Assembly (NCBI RefSeq): GCF_900519355.1
Contig: NZ_ULHE01000002.1
Location: forward strand, 124,001-188,000
From: Corynebacterium lactis
GTDB taxonomy: Bacteria > Actinomycetota > Actinomycetes > Mycobacteriales > Mycobacteriaceae
Reading direction: 5' to 3'
Length of the DNA stretch: 64,000 nt
The translations under genes and the position numbers were made by a program. How positions within the stretch are numbered: the stretch's first letter is position 1; each line of letters opens with the position of its first letter. The notes beneath the pieces are model-generated. The model worked only from the letters and a program-made list of their open reading frames with translations. It searched no databases and had not been told where the DNA came from. Positions 1 to 8,028 of this stretch are shown here, one piece after another.

Positions 1-2
1 CG

Positions 3-1064
3 CTCGTCGCCGGTGCCATCATGCTCCTTGTCGGCCTGGCCGCCCGCCCCTGGGTCAGCAATATCTGGCTATTCCTCCTATTTACTCTGATCGCCGTCGC
101 GGGCATCGCCCTGGCCAACGTCCTGCTGCCGGCGTGGATCAAGGTGCACGGCGGGAGCAACGTCGTCACCCTCATGGTGATTTACTCCAGCGTCCTCGCT
201 CTCGGCGGAGGCCTGGGCCCCGCAACGGCACTGGTCTTCCATGACGGCGCAGGCGCGACGACGCAGGCGTCGGCAAGCGGAGGCGTCGCCATGTGGCAGT
301 ACGCGCTGGTCGCGTGGGCCGTGGTCGCGCTGGTGCAGGTCGTGCTGTGGGCGCCGCTGTGGCCCAAGCTCGGGCACGACTACCCGGCCGCGCCGCCCAG
401 CGGCGAGCTGGACGTTCCCGTGTGGAAGTCTCCGACCGCGATTGCGCTGGTCGTTTTCTTCGGCCTGCAGTCGATGAACGCCTACATCCTGATGGGCTGG
501 CTGCCGAAGATACTCGTCGACTCCGGGGTTAGCGCCAGCTTGGCGACGTGGGCGTCCATGGTCGTCCAGGGCCTGGGTATCGTCGGCGGCCTGGTCATGC
601 CGCCTCTGATTGCGCGCACCAAGCGGCTCTCGGTGATTGCGGCGGGGCTGGCGCTGATCTTCGCCGTCGGCTACCTGCTCATGATTGCGCTCTACTACGG
701 CGGGGCGGAGGCCATGCCGGGCTGGTTCTCGCTGCTCGTGGCGCTGCTGCTGGGCATTGGCTCCTTCTGCTTCCCGATGGCCATCGCCCTGATTCCGGCG
801 CGTACCGCTAACCACGTGCTGACCGCCCGGCTGTCCGGTTTCGTCCAGCCCGTGGGCTACTTGCTCTCGGCGGTCGGCCCCTTCCTGGTCGGCGTCGCCG
901 CGGGTGCGCTGCACAACTGGGGGCCGATTCTGTGGGTTCTCTTTGCTACGACGCTGGTGCTGGCCGTGATGGGCGTCATCGTCGGCCGCGACACCATGAT
1001 TGACCACGAGCTCGCCGAGCGCAGTGGCGTTAGCGAGAAGCGCCGCCGCTACACGCTGGATTAG
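3..1064 (+). CDS. MFS transporter, CynX/NimT-like, 5' end missing
   Basis: The reading frame is open from the first bases of the window, so the start lies upstream and only the last 353 residues are seen. The protein is a chain of hydrophobic segments separated by short basic loops, for example RTKRLS after a long helix pair and the basic tail EKRRRYTLD. Family members have about 400 residues and 12 helices, so roughly one to three helices are missing. Sequence style (GLQSMNAYILMGWLPKIL, ALIPARTANHVLTARLSGF) resembles the cyanate/nitroimidazole MFS subfamily, which exports or imports small anions and drugs across the cytoplasmic membrane. The substrate cannot be told. The 268-278 copy of CGTCGGCAAGC encodes the SAS part of a periplasmic loop. 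It converges with the Sir2 gene. Confidence 0.75.
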   Translation, partial: LVAGAIMLLVGLAARPWVSNIWLFLLFTLIAVAGIALANVLLPAWIKVHGGSNVVTLMVIYSSVLALGGGLGPATALVFHDGAGATTQASASGGVAMWQYALVAWAVVALVQVVLWAPLWPKLGHDYPAAPPSGELDVPVWKSPTAIALVVFFGLQSMNAYILMGWLPKILVDSGVSASLATWASMVVQGLGIVGGLVMPPLIARTKRLSVIAAGLALIFAVGYLLMIALYYGGAEAMPGWFSLLVALLLGIGSFCFPMAIALIPARTANHVLTARLSGFVQPVGYLLSAVGPFLVGVAAGALHNWGPILWVLFATTLVLAVMGVIVGRDTMIDHELAERSGVSEKRRRYTLD

Positions 1065-1129
1065 CGGGGGCGTGGGGGCGGTGTCTCTGCCTCGGGCTAG
1101 TGCTGTGACCTAAAGGAATCTAAGGGGGG

Positions 1130-2206
1130 CTAAAGCTCCAGCTCGTCCAGCAGTGCGTCGAACGCCGGGGCCACGGGCGTGCGCCACAGGGTCTGCACCC
1201 GGGCGTCGGCGCGCCCCGGACCGCCGTTGATCACGGCGACCGGCTTGCCCGCGCGCTGGGCATCGATGACGAACTTGTACCCGCTCATCACCGCCAGCGA
1301 CGACCCCGCCACCAGAAGCGATCCCGACTCTTCCAGCAGCTTCGCCGCGGCCTCCTTGCGCTGCCTTGGCACCGGCTCGCCGAAGTACACCACGTCGGGC
1401 TTCAGCATCGGCGAGCCGCACCGCTCGCAGCCGACCATGGTGAATTCGGCGACCAGGGCTTCGCTCAGATCCACGTCGCCGTCCGGGTTCACACTGTCCT
1501 CGTCGACGCGGGCGCGCTGCAGAAAGCCTGGGTTCGCCGCAGCCAGGCGGGCGTCGAAGTGCTCGCGGTCCTCGCGATACCCGCAGTTCAGGCACATCAC
1601 CGTGGCCAGGTCGCCGTGCAGTGGCACCACGTTTTCCGTCCCCGCCTGAGCATGCAGCCCGTCCACGTTTTGCGTCACGACGCCCCGGACGTAACCGGCG
1701 CGCTCCAATTCTGCGATGGCGAAGTGCGTCCTGTTCGGGCGCGCCCGGTCCATAATTCGCCAGCCGACGAAACTGCGTGCCCAATAGCGGTGTGACGCCG
1801 CCGGATCGTAGCGAAATTCCTGGTAGGTCATGGGGCGATGCCGGGAGAGGGAACCCCGCGGGCCTCGGTAGTCGGGGATGCCCGAGTCGGTGGACACTCC
1901 GGCGCCCGTGAGCACCAGGGCGGGGGCGTCGGCAAGCATGGCGGCGATGTCGGCCAGCGCCTTGTCCGGCGGTGTCGGCGTGGTGGTCTCGGAGACGACG
2001 CGGGCGATTGAGCGCAGCGCAGAGCGGTGCGAGCGTGCGATGGACTCGTCGGTGCTGGTGCTGAGAGTGGGGTTTGCAGTGCCGACGGCTGCGTTGGTGC
2101 TTGGGGTGGTGTTTTCGCTGATGGCGGCGCTGCTGGTACTGACGGTGCTGGAAGCGCTGGTGCTTGCGTTGCTGGTGCTTCCGTTGCTGGTGGGCGAACC
2201 TTGCAT
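1130..2206 (-). CDS. Sir2-family NAD-dependent protein deacylase
   Basis: Class III deacylase that removes acyl groups from lysines using NAD+, giving nicotinamide and O-acyl-ADP-ribose. Visible motifs (numbering from the ATG at 2206): GAGVSTDSGIPDYRG at 101-115, TQNVDGLH, catalytic His in PLHGDL, two zinc-binding CxxC pairs (CLNC and CERC), GSSLAV and INGGPGRAD. An in-frame ATG exists at 2365, but the region between is not sirtuin-like, and a RosR-like operator lies at 2237-2254 just upstream of 2206. TAAAAC seven bases before the ATG suggests a leaderless transcript. The first 85 residues are a Ser/Thr/Asn-rich low-complexity segment encoded by short degenerate repeats, unlike compact sirtuins of about 240 residues. 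Together with AcuC at 35740 it gives this window two kinds of lysine deacetylase. Confidence 0.9.
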   Translation of the reverse strand: MQGSPTSNGSTSNASTSASSTVSTSSAAISENTTPSTNAAVGTANPTLSTSTDESIARSHRSALRSIARVVSETTTPTPPDKALADIAAMLADAPALVLTGAGVSTDSGIPDYRGPRGSLSRHRPMTYQEFRYDPAASHRYWARSFVGWRIMDRARPNRTHFAIAELERAGYVRGVVTQNVDGLHAQAGTENVVPLHGDLATVMCLNCGYREDREHFDARLAAANPGFLQRARVDEDSVNPDGDVDLSEALVAEFTMVGCERCGSPMLKPDVVYFGEPVPRQRKEAAAKLLEESGSLLVAGSSLAVMSGYKFVIDAQRAGKPVAVINGGPGRADARVQTLWRTPVAPAFDALLDELEL

Positions 2207-2236
2207 ATCCGCAGTTTTACACCAGTTGAGACGGGA

Positions 2237-2254
2237 ACGTTGACGTGTCAATGT
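2237..2254. promoter_or_regulatory. RosR-like operator upstream of sir2
   Basis: The core TTGACGTGTCAA occupies 2240-2251, an inverted repeat TTGA-N4-TCAA that fits the centre of the C. glutamicum RosR consensus TTGTTGAYRYRTCAACWA. The outer bases fit poorly. It sits about 34 bp from the sir2 start. The assignment rests on the known consensus and on four other copies in the window. Confidence 0.5.
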
Positions 2255-2492
2255 AGTTGAGGTGGTGGTGCGGAAAAGTTTGGGCACTGGCTGAGCAAGT
2301 TTTGATCCCCCGGAGCGCCAGATATTGCGAAGAATCATGGCGAAAATGACTGTAAAAGGGATCAAACCTTCCCCGAGTAAAGAACCTGAGTGAGCAAAGA
2401 ATCCGAGCAGGTGTGCTCCGTGTCGGGCGCCAGCAAAAACCGGGGAGTTAGCTCCACTGTGCTCGGCGGAGCATTAATTTAGCTTGGGAATC

Positions 2493-3686
2493 ATGAAGAC
2501 GAAGAACAGTTTTGCCGCCTCATTCAGTACCTCGTTCAAAGCCCTGGCCTGGAGCTTTGTTCTCGGTATCCTATTCATTCCGGGCCTTGTCATCTCCTTG
2601 GTGCTGCTTCCGTGGCTGCCGCTGATTGCCCGGGGCGCGGATGCGCTGACCCGCGCGGCGTCGGCGTGGGCAGGCCGGGCGGTGCCGCCTCGTGAAGCCA
2701 ACCGGTGGTTCGATGTCCGCCAGGCCGGAAACCTGGTTGTTCAATTGCTCATCGGCTTCGTGAGTTTCACTGTCTGGCTCGGCGGCGGGATTACTGTGGG
2801 GATTCTCTATGCCGCGCCGTTCCTGGTCGATGAGTTGCAGTTCGGTGCCTGGGCGGTGGCCGATCCGGTTCAGAAGGTCGCAATTTCTTGGGCGCTCGCA
2901 ACGATTGCGCTGGCCGTCACTGTTGCGCTCACGGTGGGTGCCGGCCTGCTGTCTCTTTGGCTCGCAGGCATGATCCTCGCCCCCTCGGCTGAGGACCTCG
3001 CCCGTTCGCGGGCCGTCATCATTGACTCCTTTTCCGGGGAGCGCCGCCGTATTGAGCGTGAGCTTCACGATGGCCCGCAGCAGCACCTCACGGCCCTGAA
3101 GCTCAACGTGGCTGCCGCCCGGATTGCCAAGGAGCCGGAAGACTTGAAGGCGGCTTTGGATGCTGCGGACAAAAATGCTTCCGATGCCTTGGCACAATTG
3201 CGTGGCGTGGTTCGGGGAATTGCCCCGCAGGTACTCTATGACAATGGCCTGGTGGCAGCGGTCGAGGAATTGATTGCGCATTCGGGACTGGACGTGACGC
3301 TGCAGCGCGGTGGCGGTGACATCGGCCCGTTGGATGAAACCACGGCGCTGCTGGCCTACCACTGCGTTGCAGAGGGGCTGACAAACGCGACCCGGCATGG
3401 CGGGGCCGACAAGATTGAGGTCTCCATTGCGGCGAACGAATTGGCCCCGGCAATGGTGTCGCCGCTGCGAACTCTGACCGTGCGGGTTAAGGACAATGGC
3501 CGTGGCCTGGGTGGTTCCAGGGGCGCCGGGGGAGAGGGCGTCGACAAGCAAGGTTCTGGTACCGGCGGCACCGGCATTGCGGGGCTGCGGGAGCGGGCGG
3601 CGGCGCTTGGAGGCACGGTCTCGCTGAGTGATGTCGCGGGCGGTGCGCAGTTGCGCATGGATCTGCCGATTCATCCGGCGACGTAG
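2493..3686 (+). CDS. Sensor histidine kinase of the NarX/DesK (HisKA_3) type
   Basis: Membrane sensor kinase of 397 residues. The N-terminal half carries four hydrophobic segments (about 15-45, 80-110 and 125-165) resembling the PF13796-type sensor fold of actinobacterial kinases. The dimerisation helix has the phosphoacceptor His at about 191 in RRRIERELHDGPQQ. The ATPase part shows an N box (EGLTNATRHGG) and G boxes (VKDNGRGLGG, GTGIAGLRERA). A Gly-rich insert SRGAGGEGVDKQGSGTGG lies between the G boxes. ATG 2493 is preferred to TTG 2484. The response regulator follows after 54 bp on the same strand, so the two should form one phosphorelay. The signal is unknown. Confidence 0.88.
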   Translation: MKTKNSFAASFSTSFKALAWSFVLGILFIPGLVISLVLLPWLPLIARGADALTRAASAWAGRAVPPREANRWFDVRQAGNLVVQLLIGFVSFTVWLGGGITVGILYAAPFLVDELQFGAWAVADPVQKVAISWALATIALAVTVALTVGAGLLSLWLAGMILAPSAEDLARSRAVIIDSFSGERRRIERELHDGPQQHLTALKLNVAAARIAKEPEDLKAALDAADKNASDALAQLRGVVRGIAPQVLYDNGLVAAVEELIAHSGLDVTLQRGGGDIGPLDETTALLAYHCVAEGLTNATRHGGADKIEVSIAANELAPAMVSPLRTLTVRVKDNGRGLGGSRGAGGEGVDKQGSGTGGTGIAGLRERAAALGGTVSLSDVAGGAQLRMDLPIHPAT

Positions 3687-3740
3687 CGGGCGCGCACACG
3701 TTGAGCAAAGGTAGCGTCGGCCAGTAGAGGAGTAAAAACT

Positions 3741-4523
3741 GTGAAGGTTTTGTTGGCGGAGGATTCCGCACTGCTACGTGAGGGGCTCGCAGGCCTGCTG
3801 CGCGCGGTTGGGCACGAAGTGGAGGCGGTGGCGGATGCCGATGAGCTGCGCAACGCCGCTCAAGCCGACGCCTTCGACGTGATCGTCACCGATGTTCGTA
3901 TGCCTCCGACCATGCGTGACGACGGCCTCCAGGCGGTGCATGACATCCGCCGCGGCAAACCTGACCAGGCGGTTGTGGTGCTCAGTCAATATGTGGCGGC
4001 GAGTTACCTGGACAAGCTCTTAGAGCACGGCGGGTTCGGCTATTTGCTAAAGGAGCGCGTCTCCGATGTCGAGCAATTTGTGAAAGCACTGGACGAGGTG
4101 CGCCGTGGTGGCACCGTCGTGGACCCGGAGGTTGTTGCCGCGCTGATGTCGGCAAAGGAGCAGGAGGGGCAGCTTGGCGCGGGTAAGCGAGGACGCGGAG
4201 GCGATGGCGTGGGCGTCGGTGGCAGTGACGGCGACGGCAGAGGTGCTGACAGTGATAGCCAAGTTGATGGTCGAAGCGCTGGCAGTGACGGCGACGGTCG
4301 TGGCTGCATCGCGGACCTGACCCCGCGCGAGCGGGAGGTGCTGAAGCTCATGGCCCAAGGCTTGAGTAACGGCGAGATGGAAGATGCGCTGGTGCTGACC
4401 TCCGGGGCAGTGAGCAAGCACGTGGCGAACGTGTTTATGAAGCTGGGCTTTCGCCCGGAAGACAATAATCGGCGGGTGAAGGCCGTGCTGATGTGGCTCC
4501 GGTATGCGCAGATGCCGGGGTGA
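3741..4523 (+). CDS. NarL/LuxR-type response regulator
   Basis: Cytoplasmic DNA-binding partner of the kinase at 2493. It starts with GTG 3741, preceded by GAGGAG at a good distance. The receiver domain (about 1-125) has the acidic pair near the start (AEDS), the phospho-Asp in DVIVTDVRMP at about 51, and the Lys of LLKERV. The C-terminal LuxR helix-turn-helix is LTPREREVLKLMAQGLSNGEM onwards (about 193-255). The two are joined by an unusual linker of about 55 residues, rich in Gly, Asp and Ser (GVGVGGSDGDGRGADSDS and on). Inside it the 17-bp word at 4221-4237 is repeated at 4281-4297, which suggests growth by repeat expansion. Targets are unknown. Confidence 0.9.
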   Translation: MKVLLAEDSALLREGLAGLLRAVGHEVEAVADADELRNAAQADAFDVIVTDVRMPPTMRDDGLQAVHDIRRGKPDQAVVVLSQYVAASYLDKLLEHGGFGYLLKERVSDVEQFVKALDEVRRGGTVVDPEVVAALMSAKEQEGQLGAGKRGRGGDGVGVGGSDGDGRGADSDSQVDGRSAGSDGDGRGCIADLTPREREVLKLMAQGLSNGEMEDALVLTSGAVSKHVANVFMKLGFRPEDNNRRVKAVLMWLRYAQMPG

Positions 4524-4562
4524 GTAGCAAAAAGCGCAGTATTGGGGCAAGCGCCTACAAAA

Positions 4563-4594
4563 CAAAAAACGGCGCCGAGACAAAGGCCCGGCGC
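4563..4594 (-). terminator. Rho-independent terminator of tRNA-Gly
   Basis: On the minus strand, GCGCCG and CGGCGC (4594-4589 and 4577-4572) form a 6-bp GC stem around an 11-nt loop, followed by TTTTTTG. It lies about 25 nt after the tRNA 3' end and also faces the end of the response-regulator gene. Confidence 0.75.
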
Positions 4595-4618
4595 GAAAAA
4601 GTAACGCAAAGTAAAAAA

Positions 4619-4692
4619 TGGAGCCGATGACGGGAATCGAACCCGCGCCGCCTGCTTGGGAAGCAGGAGTTCTACCATTGAACTACATCGGC
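4619..4692 (-). tRNA. tRNA-Gly (anticodon CCC)
   Basis: The minus strand folds as a full cloverleaf. The acceptor stem is GCCGATG/CATCGGC, the D arm lies in GTAGTTCAATGGTAGAAC, and the anticodon stem CCTGC/GCAGG holds loop TTCCCAA (anticodon CCC). The T arm is GCGGG/CCCGT-like with TTCGATT. The discriminator T is followed by an encoded CCA (4621-4619). It reads GGG glycine codons. A terminator follows directly. Confidence 0.97.
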
Positions 4693-4827
4693 ACCGAGGA
4701 AAATGAAACGACTCCACCGCAAAAAGTTGGCACAGTAGTGCGGCGGGGACGTAACAATCGCCCTCTGCAACTTCAATGTAGCACCACGGCAAGAATGCCG
4801 AAAAATCGGGGCTTGGCCGGGACCTAT

Positions 4828-4919
4828 GGCCGGACCGCGCAAAGGCATGTGGCCGGACCGCGCAGGGGCATGTGTCTGGGGTGTGCAGGGGCACTCGGGG
4901 CCGACCGTGTAGCGGCATG
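4828..4919. repeat. Degenerate 23-bp tandem repeat upstream of dcd
   Basis: Two near-identical 23-bp units (4828-4850 and 4851-4873), differing at two bases, begin with GGCCGGACCGCGCA and end with GGCATGT. Two more degenerate units follow (4874-4896 and 4897-4919). A similar 21-bp repeat ending in GGGGCATGTG lies on the other side of dcd. No coding function is apparent. Confidence 0.7.
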
Positions 4920-4968
4920 CGGCACCGCGAGTGCTTCGTGGCACCTTAAGACAGCTAAACTCAAGGTC

Positions 4969-5547
4969 GTGTTGCTTTCAGACCGCGATATCCGTGCCGC
5001 CATCGACGCCGAGGGCGATACCCACCTCGGCATTGAGCCCTTCGATCCGAAGATGATTCAGCCGTCGTCCATCGACGTGCGGCTGGACAAGTTCTTCCGC
5101 GTGTTCAATAACTCCCGCTACACGCACATCGACCCGAAGCTGCCGCAGGAGGAGCTGACCTCCCTGCACGAGGTCGGCGAGGGCGAGGCCTTCATCCTTC
5201 ACCCGGGCGAGTTCGTTCTGGCCTCCACACTGGAGTTTTTCACCATTCCCTCCCACCTGGCGGGCCGCCTGGAGGGCAAGTCCTCCCTGGGGCGCCTGGG
5301 GCTGGCCACCCACTCGACCGCTGGCTTCATCGACCCCGGCTTCGCGGGGCACATCACGTTGGAGCTCTCCAACGTCGCGAACCTCCCGATCGCGCTGTGG
5401 CCGAACATGAAGGTCGGCCAGTTGGCCCTGTTCAAGATGTCCTCGCCGGCTGAGGTGCCCTACGGCTCGGGCAAGCTGGGCTCGAAGTACCAGGGCCAGC
5501 GCGGGCCGACGCCGTCGCGCGCGTACCTGAACTTCCGCGACGAGTAG
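4969..5547 (+). CDS. dcd: dCTP deaminase
   Basis: Deaminates dCTP to dUTP, the first step of the bacterial route to dTMP, acting as a soluble homotrimer. The 192 residues equal the usual family length. Family hallmarks visible: [12 protein letters not shown], the active-site segment [14 protein letters not shown], the catalytic Glu region [16 protein letters not shown], and the C-terminal [12 protein letters not shown] lid. The frame stays open further upstream through the tRNA, but homology begins at GTG 4969 (VLLSDRDIR). TAAACT at 4956-4961 ends seven bases before this GTG, so the transcript is probably leaderless. It could in principle be the bifunctional deaminase/diphosphatase, which cannot be separated by eye. 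Confidence 0.95.
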   Translation: MLLSDRDIRAAIDAEGDTHLGIEPFDPKMIQPSSIDVRLDKFFRVFNNSRYTHIDPKLPQEELTSLHEVGEGEAFILHPGEFVLASTLEFFTIPSHLAGRLEGKSSLGRLGLATHSTAGFIDPGFAGHITLELSNVANLPIALWPNMKVGQLALFKMSSPAEVPYGSGKLGSKYQGQRGPTPSRAYLNFRDE

Positions 5548-5561
5548 ACGCGCTGGCGGCC

Positions 5562-5602
5562 CCGCAGCCCCGGGGCATGTGTCCGCAGCCCCGGGGCATG
5601 TG
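5562..5602. repeat. 21-bp direct repeat downstream of dcd
   Basis: The word CCGCAGCCCCGGGGCATGTG occurs at 5562-5581 and again at 5583-5602, in tandem with a 21-bp period. It shares the end GGGGCATGTG with the 23-bp repeats upstream of dcd. Confidence 0.75.
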
Positions 5603-5690
5603 GCCCCGCCTCCTGGAGACCCCGCCCCGCAGCGCCCGGAGCCCCGCAGTACCCCGAACCCAATCCGCGGCCACTGCTACCGTGGGAGCC

Positions 5691-6563
5691 ATGCCAGCAG
5701 ACCCCGGCCAAGCCGCCATTCGCTTCGAGGGCGTGTCCAAGACTTTTGACGCGCCCGGCAGGTCGTCGACGCGGGTTATCGAGTCCATTGACCTGGACAT
5801 TCCCCGCGACGCCATCACGGTGCTCGTCGGGTCGTCGGGCTGCGGAAAGACGACGCTGCTGCGGATGGTCAACCGCATGGTGGACCCGACTGCGGGCCGC
5901 GTTCTCGTAGATGGGGCCGACGTCGCCGAGCGGGACCCAGTGCAACTGCGCCGCGGCATTGGCTACGTCATGCAAAACGGTGGTCTCCTGCCGCATAGGA
6001 CGGTGGTCGATAACGTCGCCACAGTCCCGCGCTTGAATGGCGTGCCACGCAGGCAGGCGCGGTTGAAAGCAATGGAGCTGCTGGAGGTCGTGGGCCTTGA
6101 GCAGGGCGTCGGCAAGCGCTATCCGGCGCAACTCTCGGGCGGCCAGCAGCAGCGCGTCGGTGTGGCGCGGGCGCTGGCGGCGGAGTCCGGTATTTTGCTG
6201 ATGGATGAGCCCTTCGCGGCGGTGGACCCCATCGTGCGCCGCGAGCTGCAGGCGGAGGTCCTGCGTCTGCAGCGCGACCTCGGCCGCACGGTGCTGTTTG
6301 TCACGCACGACATTTCCGAGGCGTTCCACCTGGGCGACAAGGTCGTGTTGCTGCAGGCGGGCGGCCGTATTGCGCAGCAGGGCACGCCGGATGAGTTCAT
6401 CGAGTCCCCGGCCAGCGATTTCGTCCGCGAGTTCATCGACGCGGATTCGCGCCGCCTGCGCGTGGAGGGCTCGCGCGTGCTGGATGCGCGCGGTCGCGTC
6501 GCCGGAGTGCTTGCCGACGGCCCCCACGCCCCAACCCACACCCCGGCCCGGGGGTCGCGGTGA
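5691..6563 (+). CDS. Osmoprotectant-type ABC transporter ATP-binding protein
   Basis: Energises uptake of a quaternary ammonium osmolyte (glycine betaine, choline or similar) by ATP hydrolysis on the inner face of the membrane. Walker A is GSSGCGKTTLL, the Q loop is YVMQNGGL, the signature is LSGGQQQRVGVARALA, Walker B is ILLMDEPFAAVDP and the switch is VTHD. It has 290 residues. The tandem CBS domains of OpuCA/ProV-type long forms are absent, and the tail ends in a Pro/Ala-rich stretch. ATG 5691 with GGGAG ahead is chosen, because upstream in-frame codons run through the 21-bp repeat. First gene of a four-gene operon; its stop overlaps the next start (GTGA). Confidence 0.9.
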   Translation: MPADPGQAAIRFEGVSKTFDAPGRSSTRVIESIDLDIPRDAITVLVGSSGCGKTTLLRMVNRMVDPTAGRVLVDGADVAERDPVQLRRGIGYVMQNGGLLPHRTVVDNVATVPRLNGVPRRQARLKAMELLEVVGLEQGVGKRYPAQLSGGQQQRVGVARALAAESGILLMDEPFAAVDPIVRRELQAEVLRLQRDLGRTVLFVTHDISEAFHLGDKVVLLQAGGRIAQQGTPDEFIESPASDFVREFIDADSRRLRVEGSRVLDARGRVAGVLADGPHAPTHTPARGSR

Positions 6564-7225
6564 CGGGTCAGATGATTCGCTGGTCCTGGTACGCGGATAA
6601 CGCGGCGCAGATTGGGGAGCTGACGGCCGCGCACGTGTCCCTGGCGCTGCCTCCAATCCTGGTGGCGGTGGCGCTGTCGATTCCCCTGGGGTTCGTGGCG
6701 GCGCGGCGGTACCGGTTTCGGGCGCTGATTTCCTCCGGCACCGGGCTGCTGTACGCGATTCCGTCCCTGGCGCTGTTCGTGATGCTGCCGGCGCTGCTGG
6801 GCACCTCGGTGCTGTCGCCGCTAAACGTGCAGGTGGCGCTGGTGGCTTACGGGGTCGCGCTGATGACCCGGACGGCTGCGGACGCCTTCGGGGCGGTGCC
6901 GTCGATGGCCAGGGACGCGGCGACGGCCGTGGGTTTCGCCCCGCTGTGGCGGGTGCTCAACGTCGAGTTGCCGCTGGCCGGGCCGGTGCTGCTGTCCGGC
7001 GCGCGGGTGGTCTCCGCGTCGACGGTATCGCTGGTCAGCGTCGGCTCGCTCGTGGGCGTCCACGGGCTCGGCTACTTCTTCACCGACGGCTTCAACCGCA
7101 GCTTCCCGACGGAGATCCTCGCCGGCGTCGCGGGCACCGGCCTGTTGGCGCTGGTGTTCGACGTGGCGTTGGTGGCCCTCGGCGCGGCCGCGATGCCGTG
7201 GACGCGCAAGGCGGTGGCGCGATGA
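6560..7225 (+). CDS. Osmoprotectant ABC transporter permease 1
   Basis: Integral membrane permease of the OpuCB/OpuCD (BPD_transp_1) type, 221 residues, with about five to six helices starting after WYADNAAQIGELTAAHVSLAL. The coupling loop is visible as DAATAVGFAPLWRVLNVELPLAGPVLLSG, where EAA-type permeases contact the ATPase. The GTG start at 6560 overlaps the ATPase stop, and the gene end overlaps the next start by ATGA, which implies translational coupling. It should pair with the second permease to form the channel. Confidence 0.9.
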   Translation: MTGQMIRWSWYADNAAQIGELTAAHVSLALPPILVAVALSIPLGFVAARRYRFRALISSGTGLLYAIPSLALFVMLPALLGTSVLSPLNVQVALVAYGVALMTRTAADAFGAVPSMARDAATAVGFAPLWRVLNVELPLAGPVLLSGARVVSASTVSLVSVGSLVGVHGLGYFFTDGFNRSFPTEILAGVAGTGLLALVFDVALVALGAAAMPWTRKAVAR

Positions 7226-8028
7226 GCACAGGGTTGATTGGTGCCGCGGCGAGTGCCCTGGCCAGCGCCCTGACCAGTGCCCCGGAGGCCCGCGGCGCCG
7301 AGGGGTACGCTGCGCTGCGCGAGGCGTGGCAGTGGTTGACCGCTGCTTCCTCCTGGACGGGCGATGCGGCAATCCCGCACCGCGTCGCTGAGCACCTCGG
7401 CTACACCGCCCTGGCCATGGCTTTCGCGGTGGTCATCGGCGTGGGTCTGGGCATGGTCGTGGGGCACACGGGTCGCGGCCGCGCCGCGGTGCTGGGCGTC
7501 TCGGGCGTCCTCCGGGCGATGCCGACTCTGGGCTTGCTCACCTTCCTCGCCCTGGTGATTCCCGCCGGGGTCACGGTCGCGCTGATCCCCGCGACAATTG
7601 TCCTGGTCATCCTGGCTGTACCGCCCGTTTTGGCGGCGACGGCCTCCGGCTTCGCGGCCGTTGACCGGGCGACCGTGGACGCCGCCCGGGCCGTCGGTTA
7701 TTCGACCGGCCAGGTCGTCACGGCCGTCGAGATTCCCCTGGCCCTGCCGGTGCTGATCGGCGGGGTCCGCTCGGCGTGGCTGCAGGTGCTCGCCACGGCG
7801 ACCGTCGCCGCCTACCTGGGGCTCGGCGGTCTCGGCCGCTACCTGCTCGACGCGCTGGCGGTCCGCGACTACGGCGTCATGCTGGGCTCGGCCATCGTCG
7901 TTGCGGTCGTCTCTTTGCTTACCGACGCCATCTTCGCCCTGGCGCAGCGAATCGTGACACCGCGTGGCGTCGCAGTGGGTGCACGGCGGGCGACGCTCGA
8001 CCTCGACGGTGACGGGGAGGTGCGATGA
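7222..8028 (+). CDS. Osmoprotectant ABC transporter permease 2
   Basis: Second permease of the importer, 268 residues, BPD_transp_1 fold. An N-terminal segment of about 60 residues precedes the first helix (LGYTALAMAFAVVIGVGLGMVVG). The EAA loop is DRATVDAARAVGYSTGQVVTAVEIPLALPVLIGG in two parts. The C-terminal tail is hydrophilic and acidic (ATLDLDGDGEVR). ATG 7222 overlaps the stop of permease 1, and the gene end overlaps the ATG of the binding protein at 8025. Two different permeases in one operon are typical of OpuC/OsmVWXY-type systems. Confidence 0.9.
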   Translation: MSTGLIGAAASALASALTSAPEARGAEGYAALREAWQWLTAASSWTGDAAIPHRVAEHLGYTALAMAFAVVIGVGLGMVVGHTGRGRAAVLGVSGVLRAMPTLGLLTFLALVIPAGVTVALIPATIVLVILAVPPVLAATASGFAAVDRATVDAARAVGYSTGQVVTAVEIPLALPVLIGGVRSAWLQVLATATVAAYLGLGGLGRYLLDALAVRDYGVMLGSAIVVAVVSLLTDAIFALAQRIVTPRGVAVGARRATLDLDGDGEVR

